Assembly: GCA_965216535.1 (NCBI GenBank)
Contig: OZ244175.1
Coordinates: 3,844,001 to 3,908,000 of the forward strand
Direction of reading: 5' to 3'
DNA from: Hoeflea_A sp965216535
Lineage (GTDB): Bacteria > Pseudomonadota > Alphaproteobacteria > Rhizobiales > Rhizobiaceae
Length of the DNA stretch: 64,000 nucleotides
Part shown: positions 34,686-43,873 of the stretch, piece after piece
How positions within the stretch are numbered: position 1 is the stretch's first letter
How the letters are laid out: the number at the start of each line of letters is the position of its first letter
Notes under the pieces: model-generated
Database searches by the model: none
Seen by the model: only the letters and a program-made list of their open reading frames with translations
Told to the model about the DNA's origin: nothing
Translations under genes and position numbers: made by a program

Positions 34686-35360
34686 ATGGGCACTGATTTC
34701 GAACAGGCGCGGACCAAAATGGTCGACAACCAGATCCGCACGACGGATGTGACGTCCCATGCTGTGATCGACGCGTTTTTGGCCGTGGCGCGCGAGGATT
34801 TCGTTCCCGCCGACTATCGAGCGCTGGCCTATATCGACGACGACATTCCGATTTCCAAAGGCGATGGTAGCCAAAGTGCTCGCTACGTTATGGAGCCGTC
34901 ACCGCTTGGCAAATTGTTGCAGCTCGCCGACGTCGGCAAGGACGATGTCGTGCTGGAGATCGGTTGCGGCACTGGATACGTCTCGGCTTTACTGTCTCTG
35001 CTGGCAAGTTCGGTGGTCGCATTGGAGAGCGAAGAAACCTTGGCGACTCAAGCAACCGAAACGCTTTCGCGGCTTGGCTATGACAACGTCGCGGTTGTAA
35101 CCGGTGACTTGGCCGCGGGGTATAAGCCGGAAGCACCCTATGACGTGATTTTCCTGAATGGATCCGTGGAGGAGTTGCCGAGAGATTTGTTCGACCAGTT
35201 GCGCGACGGAGGTCGGCTGGTCGCCGTGGAAGGGATTGGCAATGCTTCGCGGGCAAGCCTTTACGTTCGTGAAGGCGGATATACCGCGCCGCGCCATGGC
35301 TTTAACACGTCTGTCAAACCCTTGCCGGGGTTTGAAAAGGCGGCTGTGTTTGAATTTTGA
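34686..35360 (+). CDS. protein-L-isoaspartate O-methyltransferase-like protein
   Basis: 224-aa SAM-dependent methyltransferase of the PIMT family: REDFVPADYRALAYIDDDIPI at the N-terminus, VVLEIGCGTGYVSALLSLLA as SAM motif I and VVTGDLAAGYKPEAPYDVIFLNGSVEELP further on. The segment that in canonical PIMT reads T-I-S-Q-P is here SARYVMEPSPLGKLL, so the usual active-site Ser motif is altered and true repair activity is uncertain. The start has GGAGAGG upstream. It precedes tolC by 160 bp, a neighbourhood seen in rhizobia. Confidence 0.85.
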   Translation: MGTDFEQARTKMVDNQIRTTDVTSHAVIDAFLAVAREDFVPADYRALAYIDDDIPISKGDGSQSARYVMEPSPLGKLLQLADVGKDDVVLEIGCGTGYVSALLSLLASSVVALESEETLATQATETLSRLGYDNVAVVTGDLAAGYKPEAPYDVIFLNGSVEELPRDLFDQLRDGGRLVAVEGIGNASRASLYVREGGYTAPRHGFNTSVKPLPGFEKAAVFEF

Positions 35361-35523
35361 ATTAAGACTGCATAAACGACATTGTGCTTTCTTGGTAACA
35401 GCATCAGCTAATGTGATCGTGTGTTGGCCAGCGCCATTGTAACGGCCAGCGTACGGAATATTATCATTGGCTGTGGTATCGGCGGCGGGCTGGTTATCGC
35501 GAAAGCCAAGACCGGTAGTGGGG

Positions 35524-36888
35524 ATGTACACCTTGTCCAGCGTGCGTAAAACTCTGTTGCTCACCGCAGCTTTGTCAATTGCGGCCATGATGCCAGCAAC
35601 GGTATCGGCTGAAACCATTTTTGGCGCGATGGCCAAGGCCTACGACAACAACCCGGATCTGAACGCGGCCAGGGCGGGCCTGCGGGCGACCGACGAAGGG
35701 GTCGCAATTGCCAAATCCGGCAACAGACCACAGGTTTCGGCGTCAGCGAGCGTTACGGCGACCCAGACCAATCGAACCACCTTTACCGGCGCTTCTGCCG
35801 ACTCGGTCGACAGTTCGGTGGGTGTGACCTTTACGCAGTCCTTGTTTGACGGATTTCAGACGCGCAACAATGTCCGCGCAGCCCAGGCCAATGTCTATGG
35901 TGGGCGCCAAGATCTGTTGAACCAGGAAATGACGACCCTGCTGGCTGCCGCGCAGATTTACGCCAACGTTGTGCGCGATGCCCAAATCGTGCGCGTGCGG
36001 CAGCAGAATCTGCAGTTCCTGATCGAGCAGCGGAACGCATCCCAGGCCCGATTCGACGTGGGTGAAGGGACCCGAACGGACATAGCACTGGCACAGGCGC
36101 AGCTGGAATCAGCACGTGCGCAGTTGCTTGCGGCTCAGGCCCAATACCAGTCCAGCGTGGCCGTCTATATTCAGATCATCGGTGCCGCGCCCAAAAACCT
36201 GAAGAAACCGGTAGCGTTACGTAGGCAACTGCCGTCCTCGTCCGGCCAGGCCGTGCACATTGGACTGCGCGAGCACCCGAGCATCCTTAGCGCTCAATAT
36301 ACCGTCGATGCGGCCTCGTTCACTGTGAAAGCCCAGGAAGGAACGTTTCTCCCGAGCGTCACGCTTCAGGGATCGGTGAGCCACGCTGATGGTGGCGCCA
36401 ATACCGGTACTCTTTCGGCGAACGTTTCGGTCCCGATCTACCAGGGTGGATTAGCCTCGGCACAGGTCCGACAAGCCAAGGAAACATTGGGACAGGCTCG
36501 AATACTTGTCGATTCGGCCCGGCGCCAGGTTGAACAGAACATTGTCACGTTCTGGGCGCAGTTGGAGGCGTCAAATGCCTCCATTGCTGCAAACCGGGCA
36601 CAGGTTTCCGCCGCACAGCTTGCTCTGCAGGGTGTGATTGAAGAGCGTAACGTTGGTCAGAGCACAACGTTGGACGTCCTTGAGACCCAATCCAACGTGT
36701 TGAGCGCCCAGGAATCCCTGGCGCAGTCCGAGCGTGATGCGGTGGTCAACAGCTACAGTCTGATGAGCGCCATCGGTCGGCTGCGCGTGCCGCGTCTGAA
36801 ACTCAAGGTCAGCCAGTACCGTCCCGAGAAACACTACAACGCCGTCAAAGACAAGTGGTACGGGCTGCGGACTGTCGACGGTCGGTAG
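35524..36888 (+). CDS. tolC: TolC-family outer-membrane efflux/secretion protein
   Basis: 454-aa outer-membrane channel of type I secretion systems and efflux pumps. The signal peptide ends PATVSA. Two internal repeats of the TolC fold are visible: NNPDLNAARAGLRATDEGV...ARFDVGEGTRTDIALAQAQLESARAQLLAAQ, and a second AQVRQAKETLGQARILVDSARRQVEQNI...RNVGQSTTLDVLETQSNVLSAQESLAQSERD. The start at 35524 is chosen for the signal peptide; the open frame begins at a TTG at 35467. No ABC or adaptor gene is adjacent, so it probably serves several transporters. Confidence 0.94.
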   Translation: MYTLSSVRKTLLLTAALSIAAMMPATVSAETIFGAMAKAYDNNPDLNAARAGLRATDEGVAIAKSGNRPQVSASASVTATQTNRTTFTGASADSVDSSVGVTFTQSLFDGFQTRNNVRAAQANVYGGRQDLLNQEMTTLLAAAQIYANVVRDAQIVRVRQQNLQFLIEQRNASQARFDVGEGTRTDIALAQAQLESARAQLLAAQAQYQSSVAVYIQIIGAAPKNLKKPVALRRQLPSSSGQAVHIGLREHPSILSAQYTVDAASFTVKAQEGTFLPSVTLQGSVSHADGGANTGTLSANVSVPIYQGGLASAQVRQAKETLGQARILVDSARRQVEQNIVTFWAQLEASNASIAANRAQVSAAQLALQGVIEERNVGQSTTLDVLETQSNVLSAQESLAQSERDAVVNSYSLMSAIGRLRVPRLKLKVSQYRPEKHYNAVKDKWYGLRTVDGR

Positions 36889-36907
36889 CAACCGTTTCTC
36901 CGGTCAT

Positions 36908-36946
36908 CCCGTCCTTTACCTGTGCACCGGGACGGCCATTTTCCCG
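36908..36946 (+). terminator. weak terminator-like hairpin after tolC
   Basis: CCGTCC (36909-36914) pairs with GGACGG (36930-36935) around a 15-nt loop, followed by CCATTTTCCC. The stem is short and the T run interrupted, so this is only a candidate end of the tolC transcript. Confidence 0.35.
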
Positions 36947-37055
36947 CTTGGGATTCTCACGCGCATTTCAATAGCATAGACTAAGCATGTGATTCGGTTG
37001 CAGAGATTGCGGTTCTGCGACTGGAGATTTGATGCGGCAAATTTCGAGGAACGGC

Positions 37056-37874
37056 ATGGCACAGGCAAATGTGGCACGCGAGCCAAGCATGGAAGAGATT
37101 TTGGCTTCCATTCGCAAAATCATCGAGAGCAACGACCCTGCAGAGGAGCAGGGCGCGCCATCCGAACAGACCGCGGCGGTGGGGTCACAGCATTCACAAC
37201 AAGAGGCGGTTGACCCGGCGCTTTCGCTGTTGAGTGGACTGTCGGAGGCAGTGGGAGACGAGGGGCCCACTGAGCAATCGGGACTGTCGGCGGGGGACGA
37301 CATGAGCAAAGAGCCAACATTGCATCCGGGGACTCCATTTTTTGCAACTCCGTTGCGAACGGGGTCGGCTGACGATTCCACGACCAAGGAACCTGACCGA
37401 GACACTTCGGTACCCGAGACACCGACGCCGGACGGAACGCCGGAAAGGCCGGTTTCGTTGGCTCGGTTGGCCGCCGAGGTCGCGGAAGAGCGGATCGAGA
37501 GAGGCTTTTCGGATGCTGCACCAAACGCGGGCGCCAGCGACGTCGTAGTCTTGCCGGCAGCTAACGACCGGCCCGAGCCACGGGACGAGTTTCCATCGTT
37601 TGATACCAAGTTTCCGCGCACCTCGGAACCATCAACCGAAAACCGTGTGGCGGAAGAGCCGCGAGCGCTGATGTCGCCGGATGCCGGTTCGCAGGTGGCG
37701 ACTTCATTCGGAAACCTGAATCATGCGGTGTCGAACGGACCCACTCGATCGTTCGATGAAATAGCCGAAGATATGCTGCGCCCAATGCTACAGGAATGGC
37801 TCGACGACAACTTGCCGACCCTGGTCGAGCGGTTGGTGCGGGAAGAAATCGAACGCGTCGCTCGGGGCGGTTAA
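37056..37874 (+). CDS. popZ: polar organizing protein PopZ (DUF2497 family)
   Basis: 272-aa protein with the PopZ layout: a conserved N-terminal helix PSMEEILASIRKIIESND, a long acidic, Pro/Ser/Thr-rich disordered middle (about 30-215), and a C-terminal multimerisation helix block DEIAEDMLRPMLQEWLDDNLPTLVERLVREEIERVA. PopZ builds the cell-pole matrix that anchors chromosome origins (ParB) and cell-cycle kinases. The start at 37056 has GAGGA 8 nt upstream. It lies directly upstream of valS, the usual place in Hyphomicrobiales. Confidence 0.93.
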   Translation: MAQANVAREPSMEEILASIRKIIESNDPAEEQGAPSEQTAAVGSQHSQQEAVDPALSLLSGLSEAVGDEGPTEQSGLSAGDDMSKEPTLHPGTPFFATPLRTGSADDSTTKEPDRDTSVPETPTPDGTPERPVSLARLAAEVAEERIERGFSDAAPNAGASDVVVLPAANDRPEPRDEFPSFDTKFPRTSEPSTENRVAEEPRALMSPDAGSQVATSFGNLNHAVSNGPTRSFDEIAEDMLRPMLQEWLDDNLPTLVERLVREEIERVARGG

Positions 37875-38048
37875 GGCCGACTCTTCCCCCAGGACCGGTC
37901 CAGATTTGGGGCGCTGCGGAAGGCGGGCCAACGGCGATCCGGCAGATCAGTGCGCTGCCGGACACAATGATCGCTTGCAATTGGCTTGATCGCTTGGCGC
38001 TGTGCGTTTACACGGCAGTGCACAATTCCGATATCAATGGCCAGGCGG

Positions 38049-40823
38049 ATGCTCGAAAAAACCTATAACGCTGCCCAAAGCGAACCCAAAATTGCAAAAC
38101 GCTGGGAAGAGGCCGGTGCTTTCAAGGCCGGTGCCGGGTCAAAACCCGGTGCCGAGACGTACAGCATCGCTATTCCACCTCCCAATGTGACGGGCTCGCT
38201 GCACATGGGGCACGCGCTCAACAACACCTTGCAGGACATTCTGATTCGCTTTGAACGCATGCGCGGCAAGAACGTTCTGTGGCAGCCGGGCATGGATCAT
38301 GCCGGGATCGCGACACAGATGGTGGTCGAACGCCAGTTGATGGAACGTCAGCAGCACAGGCGCGAACTGGGCCGCGAAAAATTCATCGAGAAGGTCTGGG
38401 AGTGGAAAAACGAATCAGGCGGCCTGATTTTCAATCAGCTGCGTCGACTGGGTGCCTCCTGCGATTGGTCGCGTGAGCGATTTACCATGGACGAGGGCCT
38501 TTCAAAGGCGGTCCTCGAGGTCTTCGTCACGCTCTACAAGGAAGGCCTGATCTACAAGGACAAGCGGCTGGTCAATTGGGACCCCAAGCTGCACACGGCC
38601 ATTTCCGACCTTGAAGTCGAGCAGATCGAAACCAAAGGCCATCTCTGGCACTTCCGTTATCCGTTAGAAGACGGGGTCACATACGAGTATCCGATCGCCT
38701 TCGACGATGATGGAAAACCCATCGAGTGGGAAACCCGCGATTATCTGGTTGTCGCGACGACCAGACCGGAAACCATGCTTGGCGATACCGGGGTTGCGGT
38801 CCATCCGGACGATGTGCGCTACAAGGACATAGTCGGAAAGCATGCTATTTTGCCGCTGGTCGGCCGACGCCTGCCGATCGTTGCTGACGAGTATCCCGAC
38901 CCCGAGGCGGGAACCGGTGCCGTCAAGATGACGCCGGCGCATGATTTCAATGACTTCGATGTCGGTAAGCGTACCGGTCTGCGCGCCGTCAACATCATGA
39001 CACGGGACGGCCATATCACTCTTAAAGGCAACGAGGAGTTCTTTGAGGGCCTGCCGTCCTCGGATGCGCTCGATACCACACTTGATGCCTACGACATGGT
39101 TGAACGCTTTGCCGCCCGCAAGGCCATCGTCGCCAGGATGGAGGAACTCGGCCTCCTCGACAAAGTGGAAGACCACAAGCACATGGTTCCCCATGGCGAT
39201 CGCGGTGGCGTTCCGATCGAGCCTTATTTGACGGATCAATGGTACGTCAACGCTGAGGTATTGGCACAGCCTGCAATGCAGTCTGTCCGCGAAGGCAGGA
39301 CCAATTTTGTACCCAAGAACTGGGACAAAACGTATTTCGAATGGATGGAAAACATCCAGCCCTGGTGTATTTCACGGCAATTGTGGTGGGGACACCAAAT
39401 CCCGGCCTGGTACGGTCCAGATGACACCGTTTTCGTCGAACGGTCCGAGGAAGAGGCACTCGAAGCCGCGAAAATGCACTACGGCAAAGAGGTTGAGCTT
39501 CAGCGTGACGAGGACGTTCTCGACACGTGGTTCTCCTCGGCCCTGTGGCCATTCTCGACGTTGGGATGGCCAGACGAGACGCCGGAACTCGCAACCTACT
39601 ACCCAACCAGCGTGCTGGTCACCGGCTTCGACATCATCTTCTTCTGGGTGGCCAGGATGATGATGATGGGCCTGCATTTCATGAAGGACGCCGACGGAAA
39701 GCCCGTTGAGCCCTTCCACACCGTTTATGTTCACGCGCTCGTTCGCGATAAGCACGGCGCTAAAATGTCGAAGTCCAAGGGTAATGTTATCGACCCGCTT
39801 GAACTGATCGACGAGTATGGCGCGGATGCGCTGCGCTTCACGTTGGCGATCATGGCGGCCCAGGGCAGGGACGTGAAACTCGATCCGCAGCGGGTTGCCG
39901 GCTATCGCAATTTTGGCACCAAGCTTTGGAATGCGAGTCGGTTTGCCGAAATGAACGGAGTGGCGCCGCGCGCCGGTTTCGATCCGTCAAGCGTCGAATT
40001 GACGATCGACCGCTGGATTTTGACCGAGTTGTCCCGAACGATCCGGGCCGTGACCGAGGCAATTGAGGCATACCGCTTCAACGACGCGTCGGCGGCGGCG
40101 TATCGGTTCGTCTGGAACACGTTCTGTGACTGGTATCTGGAGTTGCTCAAACCGGTCATGAATGGGGAGGACGAGCCTGCCAAGGCAGAGGCCCGTGCAT
40201 GTGCGGCCTACGTGCTCGACGAGATTTACAAGCTGTTGCACCCCTTCATGCCGTTTATGACGGAAGATCTGTGGGACCATCGCGCTGACCGCGATAGCAT
40301 GCTGTGCCACGCGGACTGGCCACAGCCGGGTTATGAGAACGCCGAGGCCGCTGACGAGATCAACTGGTTGGTCGAGTTGGTGTCAGGTCTTCGATCCGTG
40401 CGCGCCGAGATGAACATTCCGCCTTCGGCAACAGCACCTATGGTGGTGGTTGGCGCCAACAAACAGACCGCTGGCTGGTTGCTGCGTCATGATCCAGCGG
40501 TCAAGCGTCTGGGGCGTGTCGAGGATATCGTGCTTGAGCAAAGCGTTCCCAAAGGCGCGGCGCAGATTGTAGTCCGCGAAACCACCTGTTGTCTGCCGCT
40601 CGGGTCCTTGATCGACCTCGATGCGGAGAAGGCGCGGCTGCAGAAGTCGCTAGGCAAGATCGACGGCGATATCGGCAAGATCGACAAAAAACTGCAGAAC
40701 GAGAAGTTCGTGGCCAACGCAAGACCGGACGTGGTCGAGGGGGAACGCCAGAAATTGGTCGACCTTCAGGCTCAACGCCAAAAGTTGGCTGCTGCACTCC
40801 TGCACGTGGAAGAAGCACAGTAA
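38049..40823 (+). CDS. valS: valyl-tRNA synthetase
   Basis: 924-aa class Ia synthetase charging tRNA-Val. HIGH-type motif HMGH (52-55) in PPPNVTGSLHMGH; KMSKS at 572-576; editing (CP1) domain with TTRPETMLGDTGVAVHP; anticodon domain, and the C-terminal coiled coil of ValRS (DLDAEKARLQKSLGKIDGDIGKIDKKLQNEKFVANARPDVV) reaching into the tRNA. The start at 38049 gives the family N-terminus MLEKTYNAAQSEPKIAKRWEE; an ATG at 38037 is possible. No T-box leader is seen. Confidence 0.97.
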   Translation: MLEKTYNAAQSEPKIAKRWEEAGAFKAGAGSKPGAETYSIAIPPPNVTGSLHMGHALNNTLQDILIRFERMRGKNVLWQPGMDHAGIATQMVVERQLMERQQHRRELGREKFIEKVWEWKNESGGLIFNQLRRLGASCDWSRERFTMDEGLSKAVLEVFVTLYKEGLIYKDKRLVNWDPKLHTAISDLEVEQIETKGHLWHFRYPLEDGVTYEYPIAFDDDGKPIEWETRDYLVVATTRPETMLGDTGVAVHPDDVRYKDIVGKHAILPLVGRRLPIVADEYPDPEAGTGAVKMTPAHDFNDFDVGKRTGLRAVNIMTRDGHITLKGNEEFFEGLPSSDALDTTLDAYDMVERFAARKAIVARMEELGLLDKVEDHKHMVPHGDRGGVPIEPYLTDQWYVNAEVLAQPAMQSVREGRTNFVPKNWDKTYFEWMENIQPWCISRQLWWGHQIPAWYGPDDTVFVERSEEEALEAAKMHYGKEVELQRDEDVLDTWFSSALWPFSTLGWPDETPELATYYPTSVLVTGFDIIFFWVARMMMMGLHFMKDADGKPVEPFHTVYVHALVRDKHGAKMSKSKGNVIDPLELIDEYGADALRFTLAIMAAQGRDVKLDPQRVAGYRNFGTKLWNASRFAEMNGVAPRAGFDPSSVELTIDRWILTELSRTIRAVTEAIEAYRFNDASAAAYRFVWNTFCDWYLELLKPVMNGEDEPAKAEARACAAYVLDEIYKLLHPFMPFMTEDLWDHRADRDSMLCHADWPQPGYENAEAADEINWLVELVSGLRSVRAEMNIPPSATAPMVVVGANKQTAGWLLRHDPAVKRLGRVEDIVLEQSVPKGAAQIVVRETTCCLPLGSLIDLDAEKARLQKSLGKIDGDIGKIDKKLQNEKFVANARPDVVEGERQKLVDLQAQRQKLAAALLHVEEAQ

Positions 40824-41225
40824 AATTCAACCAGGTGGCGAGAATTGTGCGAGCTGCCTTCTTGGCGTGCATTGGGCTGTTCACATTTAATGTGAAGACC
40901 GCTCAGGTATGCAGTTTGTGGCCGTTTCGCAACACTTTTTTCGGAAAGGTCTGCTAAGACCGCACCTGGCCGACAACGCCCATTTGCCGCCACAAAACCG
41001 GAGCATTGAGATCCGGATGGCACTGGCGAGTGGTTTGTTTGTCTGTCGATGCCATTGAGGACGTAATGAACGCCAGAACCTTCGATAAAACTCTGCTGAC
41101 CGGTCGCTCTGCGATCTGGGGCTTGAATGCACACGGTGGCGTCGCCACCTGTGTAGAACGGGTCCAACAGCCAGGGGACGATACCGTGGGCAGGCTTCCG
41201 GGCGGGGCGAAAGAAAAACAACGTT
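40824..41225 (+). promoter_or_regulatory. valS-exoR intergenic region: long leader with palindromes
   Basis: 402 bp without a supported gene. It holds a perfect palindrome TTCACATT-T-AATGTGAA (40880-40896), a small hairpin GGTCT-GCTA-AGACC (40948-40961) and a strong hairpin GGTGGCG-T-CGCCACC (41135-41149) whose stem continues as ACAC/GTGT past one bulge (41131-41154), about 70 nt before the exoR start. None is followed by a T run. The region probably contains the exoR promoter and control sites. Confidence 0.5.
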
Positions 41226-42023
41226 ATGCAGATGTCTAGTTTCAGGTCCGGACGCGTACTGGCTTGCGTGGTAGCCCTGTCCCTTGGGATTGCTGGTCCC
41301 GCGTTGGCCTTCGATCCGGATTCAGGCGTTAATGAAAAGTCCGGTCCCCGTGTCCTCTTCAAGTTCGGGTTCTCTGCTTACAAGCGTGGCAAGAAAGACG
41401 ACGCTGTTGAAGCTTACCGCCATGCGGCCGAGAAAGGTCACCCTGGCGCCCGTTGGGCACTGGCAAACATGTATGCCGACGGCGATGGCGTCGTTGAAGA
41501 CGACTACGAAGCTTTCAAGATTTATGACCAGATCGCTCGGCAGGGGGTCGAACCCGGTTCCCGCGACACCGGCTATTTTGTCCACGCGCTTGTTTCGCTT
41601 GCCGGCTACTATCGTTTGGGAATTCCGAACAGTCCGGTAAGGCCGGATCTGGCGCAGGCGCGGCACCTCTATTTTCATGCCGCTTCGGCCTTTGGCGTGC
41701 CTGAAGCGCAGTTCCAACTGGGTCGTATGATCATGTTGGGCGAGGGCGGCAAGAACGATCTTCGTCAGGCCAAGAAATGGCTCAATCGTGCGCGTAAGAC
41801 CGGCCATCCGGGTGCCTCCGCGTTGCTCGGAAACGCGATCTTCCAGGAAGGGCACACGGTCCGCGGACTGGCCTTCATGACGGTGGCACTTGAGCGGGCC
41901 AGCCCTTCGGATCGCGAGTGGATCCAGTCAATTCAGGAGCAGGCATTCTCTGTTGCTGATGAAGCTGATCGCCGGACTGCCATGGCTTTGGCGCACGACA
42001 TGCTTGCCAAGGGCGTGAACTGA
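41226..42023 (+). CDS. exoR: ExoR-type exopolysaccharide regulator (Sel1 repeats)
   Basis: 265-aa periplasmic protein with a signal peptide (cut after PALA) and several Sel1-like repeats, such as AVEAYRHAAEKGHPGARWALANMYADGDG and QARHLYFHAASAFGVPEAQFQLGRMIMLGEGG. Sequence, length and position after valS fit ExoR, which in Sinorhizobium and Agrobacterium binds the sensor kinase ExoS and holds the ExoS-ChvI system off, controlling exopolysaccharide, motility and host interaction; ExoR is proteolysed to release the kinase. The start is ATG 41226 or 41232. Sensor and regulator genes are not in the window. Confidence 0.88.
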   Translation: MQMSSFRSGRVLACVVALSLGIAGPALAFDPDSGVNEKSGPRVLFKFGFSAYKRGKKDDAVEAYRHAAEKGHPGARWALANMYADGDGVVEDDYEAFKIYDQIARQGVEPGSRDTGYFVHALVSLAGYYRLGIPNSPVRPDLAQARHLYFHAASAFGVPEAQFQLGRMIMLGEGGKNDLRQAKKWLNRARKTGHPGASALLGNAIFQEGHTVRGLAFMTVALERASPSDREWIQSIQEQAFSVADEADRRTAMALAHDMLAKGVN

Positions 42024-42024
42024 C

Positions 42025-42915
42025 CTAACGGTTTGAAGAACCGATTTGTTCCAGTAACCATTGGCGAAAGAGCCGAGCTGCTGGACGGAGCGACGCGCCA
42101 TTCTGGTAGATCAGGTGATAGTGGTCCGCGCCATTGAGCTTGGCGTCCATCAGGCACGGCTGTAAGCCGAAGGACTTCTCCAACACATCACTGACCGGAG
42201 CTCGCGACAGGGCAATTCCTGCGCCGTGGGCTGCTGCGGCGAAGCTCATGACCGTGCTGTCGGCAAAGACCAGGTCCGCGCCGATGGGGCTGGCCTTTTG
42301 CACTTCCAGAAAGCCCACCCAGCCGGTCCTGTGTGTCGCGACCTCAAGGAGGGGATGCTGCAACAGGTCCTCGGGGCGCTTGATTGTCTCGCACACGGCC
42401 GGAAGGGCGACTGGATAAATCTGTTCACCCAGCAGGCGGTCTCCCTGGCGGCCATAGGTGGCCGGATCGCCGAAGATGATCTGCAGGTCGGAAAACCCAC
42501 GACCGAAATCCTCGACACTGTTGCCTGTGGTGAGTTGGAGGTTGATCTCCGGATGCGCTTTGCGGAAGGCCGCCAGGCGCGGTGACAAAAAGCCCATAGC
42601 GAAGATCAGGACGCTTTGTACGTAAAGTGTTTCCTGACGAACCTGTCCGAACAATCCGTCGGCGGTGGATTCGACCGACAGAATGGCGTGCTGAACGCTG
42701 GGCAGAAAGGCCCGTCCCGCGGGTGTCAGTGAAACCGAATGCGCACTGCGAACGAACAGCGGTGCATCGAGATACCCCTCCAGGGCCTTGATCTGCTGGC
42801 TGACGGCAGGCGCGCTGATGTTGAGTTGCTCGGCTGCTTTGGCGAAACTTTCCGTGCGGGCAGCGGCTTCGAAGACCCGTAACCAGTTCAGCGATGGAAT
42901 GCGGCTGCCGACCAT
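42025..42915 (-). CDS. LysR-family regulator (GcvA-like), divergent from the PhyH/HD pair
   Basis: 296-aa LysR-type regulator. The N-terminal winged helix IPSLNWLRVFEAAARTESFAKAAEQLNISAPAVSQQIKALEGYLDAPLFVRSAHSVSLTPAG is typical of the GcvA-like branch; the rest is the periplasmic-binding-protein-like effector domain. It is transcribed away from the PhyH-type oxygenase across a 96-bp gap and is probably its activator. The effector could be the oxygenase substrate (inference). Its stop is one base from the exoR stop, convergent. Confidence 0.92.
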   Translation of the reverse strand: MVGSRIPSLNWLRVFEAAARTESFAKAAEQLNISAPAVSQQIKALEGYLDAPLFVRSAHSVSLTPAGRAFLPSVQHAILSVESTADGLFGQVRQETLYVQSVLIFAMGFLSPRLAAFRKAHPEINLQLTTGNSVEDFGRGFSDLQIIFGDPATYGRQGDRLLGEQIYPVALPAVCETIKRPEDLLQHPLLEVATHRTGWVGFLEVQKASPIGADLVFADSTVMSFAAAAHGAGIALSRAPVSDVLEKSFGLQPCLMDAKLNGADHYHLIYQNGASLRPAARLFRQWLLEQIGSSNR

Positions 42916-43011
42916 GGTTCAGCATAAGTTTTTCTTGGTCTGAGACGCAAGCGAATCCATGCTGCGGATGGGCCAATCTCGGTTAGGCTGTCAATCAACG
43001 TGGAGGAGATG

Positions 43012-43860
43012 ATGCTGAAATCTGATCAGGTCGACGCCTATTGGCGAGATGGATATCTGTTCCCCATCCGGGTCATGTCGGAACAGGAGGCGGGCGCCTG
43101 CCGCACAGACCTCGAAGACATGGAAGCGCAATGGCTGAACGCCGATCTGCCCAAGCCGCTCAACCTCTATAAGCGGGTCAACGCCCATTGCACGATGCCT
43201 TTTGCCGCGCGATTGGCATTGCACCCGACTGTTCTGGATGCCGTCGAATCCATCCTTGGATCCGATGTGTTCATATGGGGGGCCGAATATTTCATCAAAG
43301 AGCCGCAGACCGAACATATTGTTTCGATGCACCAGGATCTGACGTATTGGGGCTTGGGAGCGACGTCGGATCAGGTGACCGCCTGGATCGCACTTTCGCC
43401 TTCGACGGTTGAATCAGGTTGCATGGATTTCGTGAAAGGCAGCCATGAAAATCCGATTCTGCCGCACAACGATACATTCTCGGAAAAGAACCTGCTCTCC
43501 CGCGGCCAGGAGATCGCCGTCGATATCGCCGAGGAAGATAAGACCCGCATCGAGTTGCAGCCAGGAGAAATGTCGCTGCACCACGGCCTGACCATCCATG
43601 GTTCCGGCCCAAACCAGTCGGACGACCGGCGTATCGGCTTCGCCATCCGTTACGTCAATCCGAATGTCCGTCAGGAGGTTGCAGAACGTGATTATGCGAT
43701 GCTCGCGCGTGGTGTCGACCGCCATGGACAGTTCGTCAACTTTGCGCCACCTGGAGGTTTGTTTTCCCCTGCCAGCCTGGAACTTCACGAGCAGATTCGC
43801 GTCGACCAGGCAAAGGCATTAGCAGCCGGCGCGTCCGAAACCGTTGGACTGTATCAATAG
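43012..43860 (+). CDS. PhyH-type Fe(II)/2-oxoglutarate dioxygenase (PhnY/TmpA-like)
   Basis: 282-aa non-haem iron oxygenase of the phytanoyl-CoA dioxygenase family. The iron ligands are HQD (His107, Asp109) and His196 in TIHGSGPN, with the 2-oxoglutarate Arg close behind (Arg207 or Arg213 in RRIGFAIRYV). The start at 43012 places GGAGG 5 nt upstream; ATG 43009 is too close. An HD-domain gene follows 13 bp later. In PhnY/PhnZ and TmpA/TmpB, an enzyme of this kind hydroxylates the carbon next to phosphorus in an aminoalkylphosphonate, then the HD partner cleaves the C-P bond. Substrate here is inferred, not shown. Confidence 0.85.
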   Translation: MLKSDQVDAYWRDGYLFPIRVMSEQEAGACRTDLEDMEAQWLNADLPKPLNLYKRVNAHCTMPFAARLALHPTVLDAVESILGSDVFIWGAEYFIKEPQTEHIVSMHQDLTYWGLGATSDQVTAWIALSPSTVESGCMDFVKGSHENPILPHNDTFSEKNLLSRGQEIAVDIAEEDKTRIELQPGEMSLHHGLTIHGSGPNQSDDRRIGFAIRYVNPNVRQEVAERDYAMLARGVDRHGQFVNFAPPGGLFSPASLELHEQIRVDQAKALAAGASETVGLYQ

Positions 43861-43873
43861 TTGGGAGCCATCC

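Noticed and set aside
35426..35451. Direct repeat GGCCAGCG (two copies, 18 bp apart) before tolC
   Set aside because: It may be a regulator site, but eight bases twice in GC-rich DNA is not enough to claim one.
40772..41362. 196-codon minus-strand open frame across the valS-exoR gap
   Set aside because: It is antisense to the ends of valS and exoR, has no recognisable domain or ribosome binding site, and its composition looks like the complement of coding and leader sequence.
42916..43011. CAGCAT...ATGCTG repeat in the LysR/PhyH divergent gap as an operator
   Set aside because: The arms are only 6 bp and 33 bp apart, and one falls on ordinary sequence near the gene start; too weak to call.
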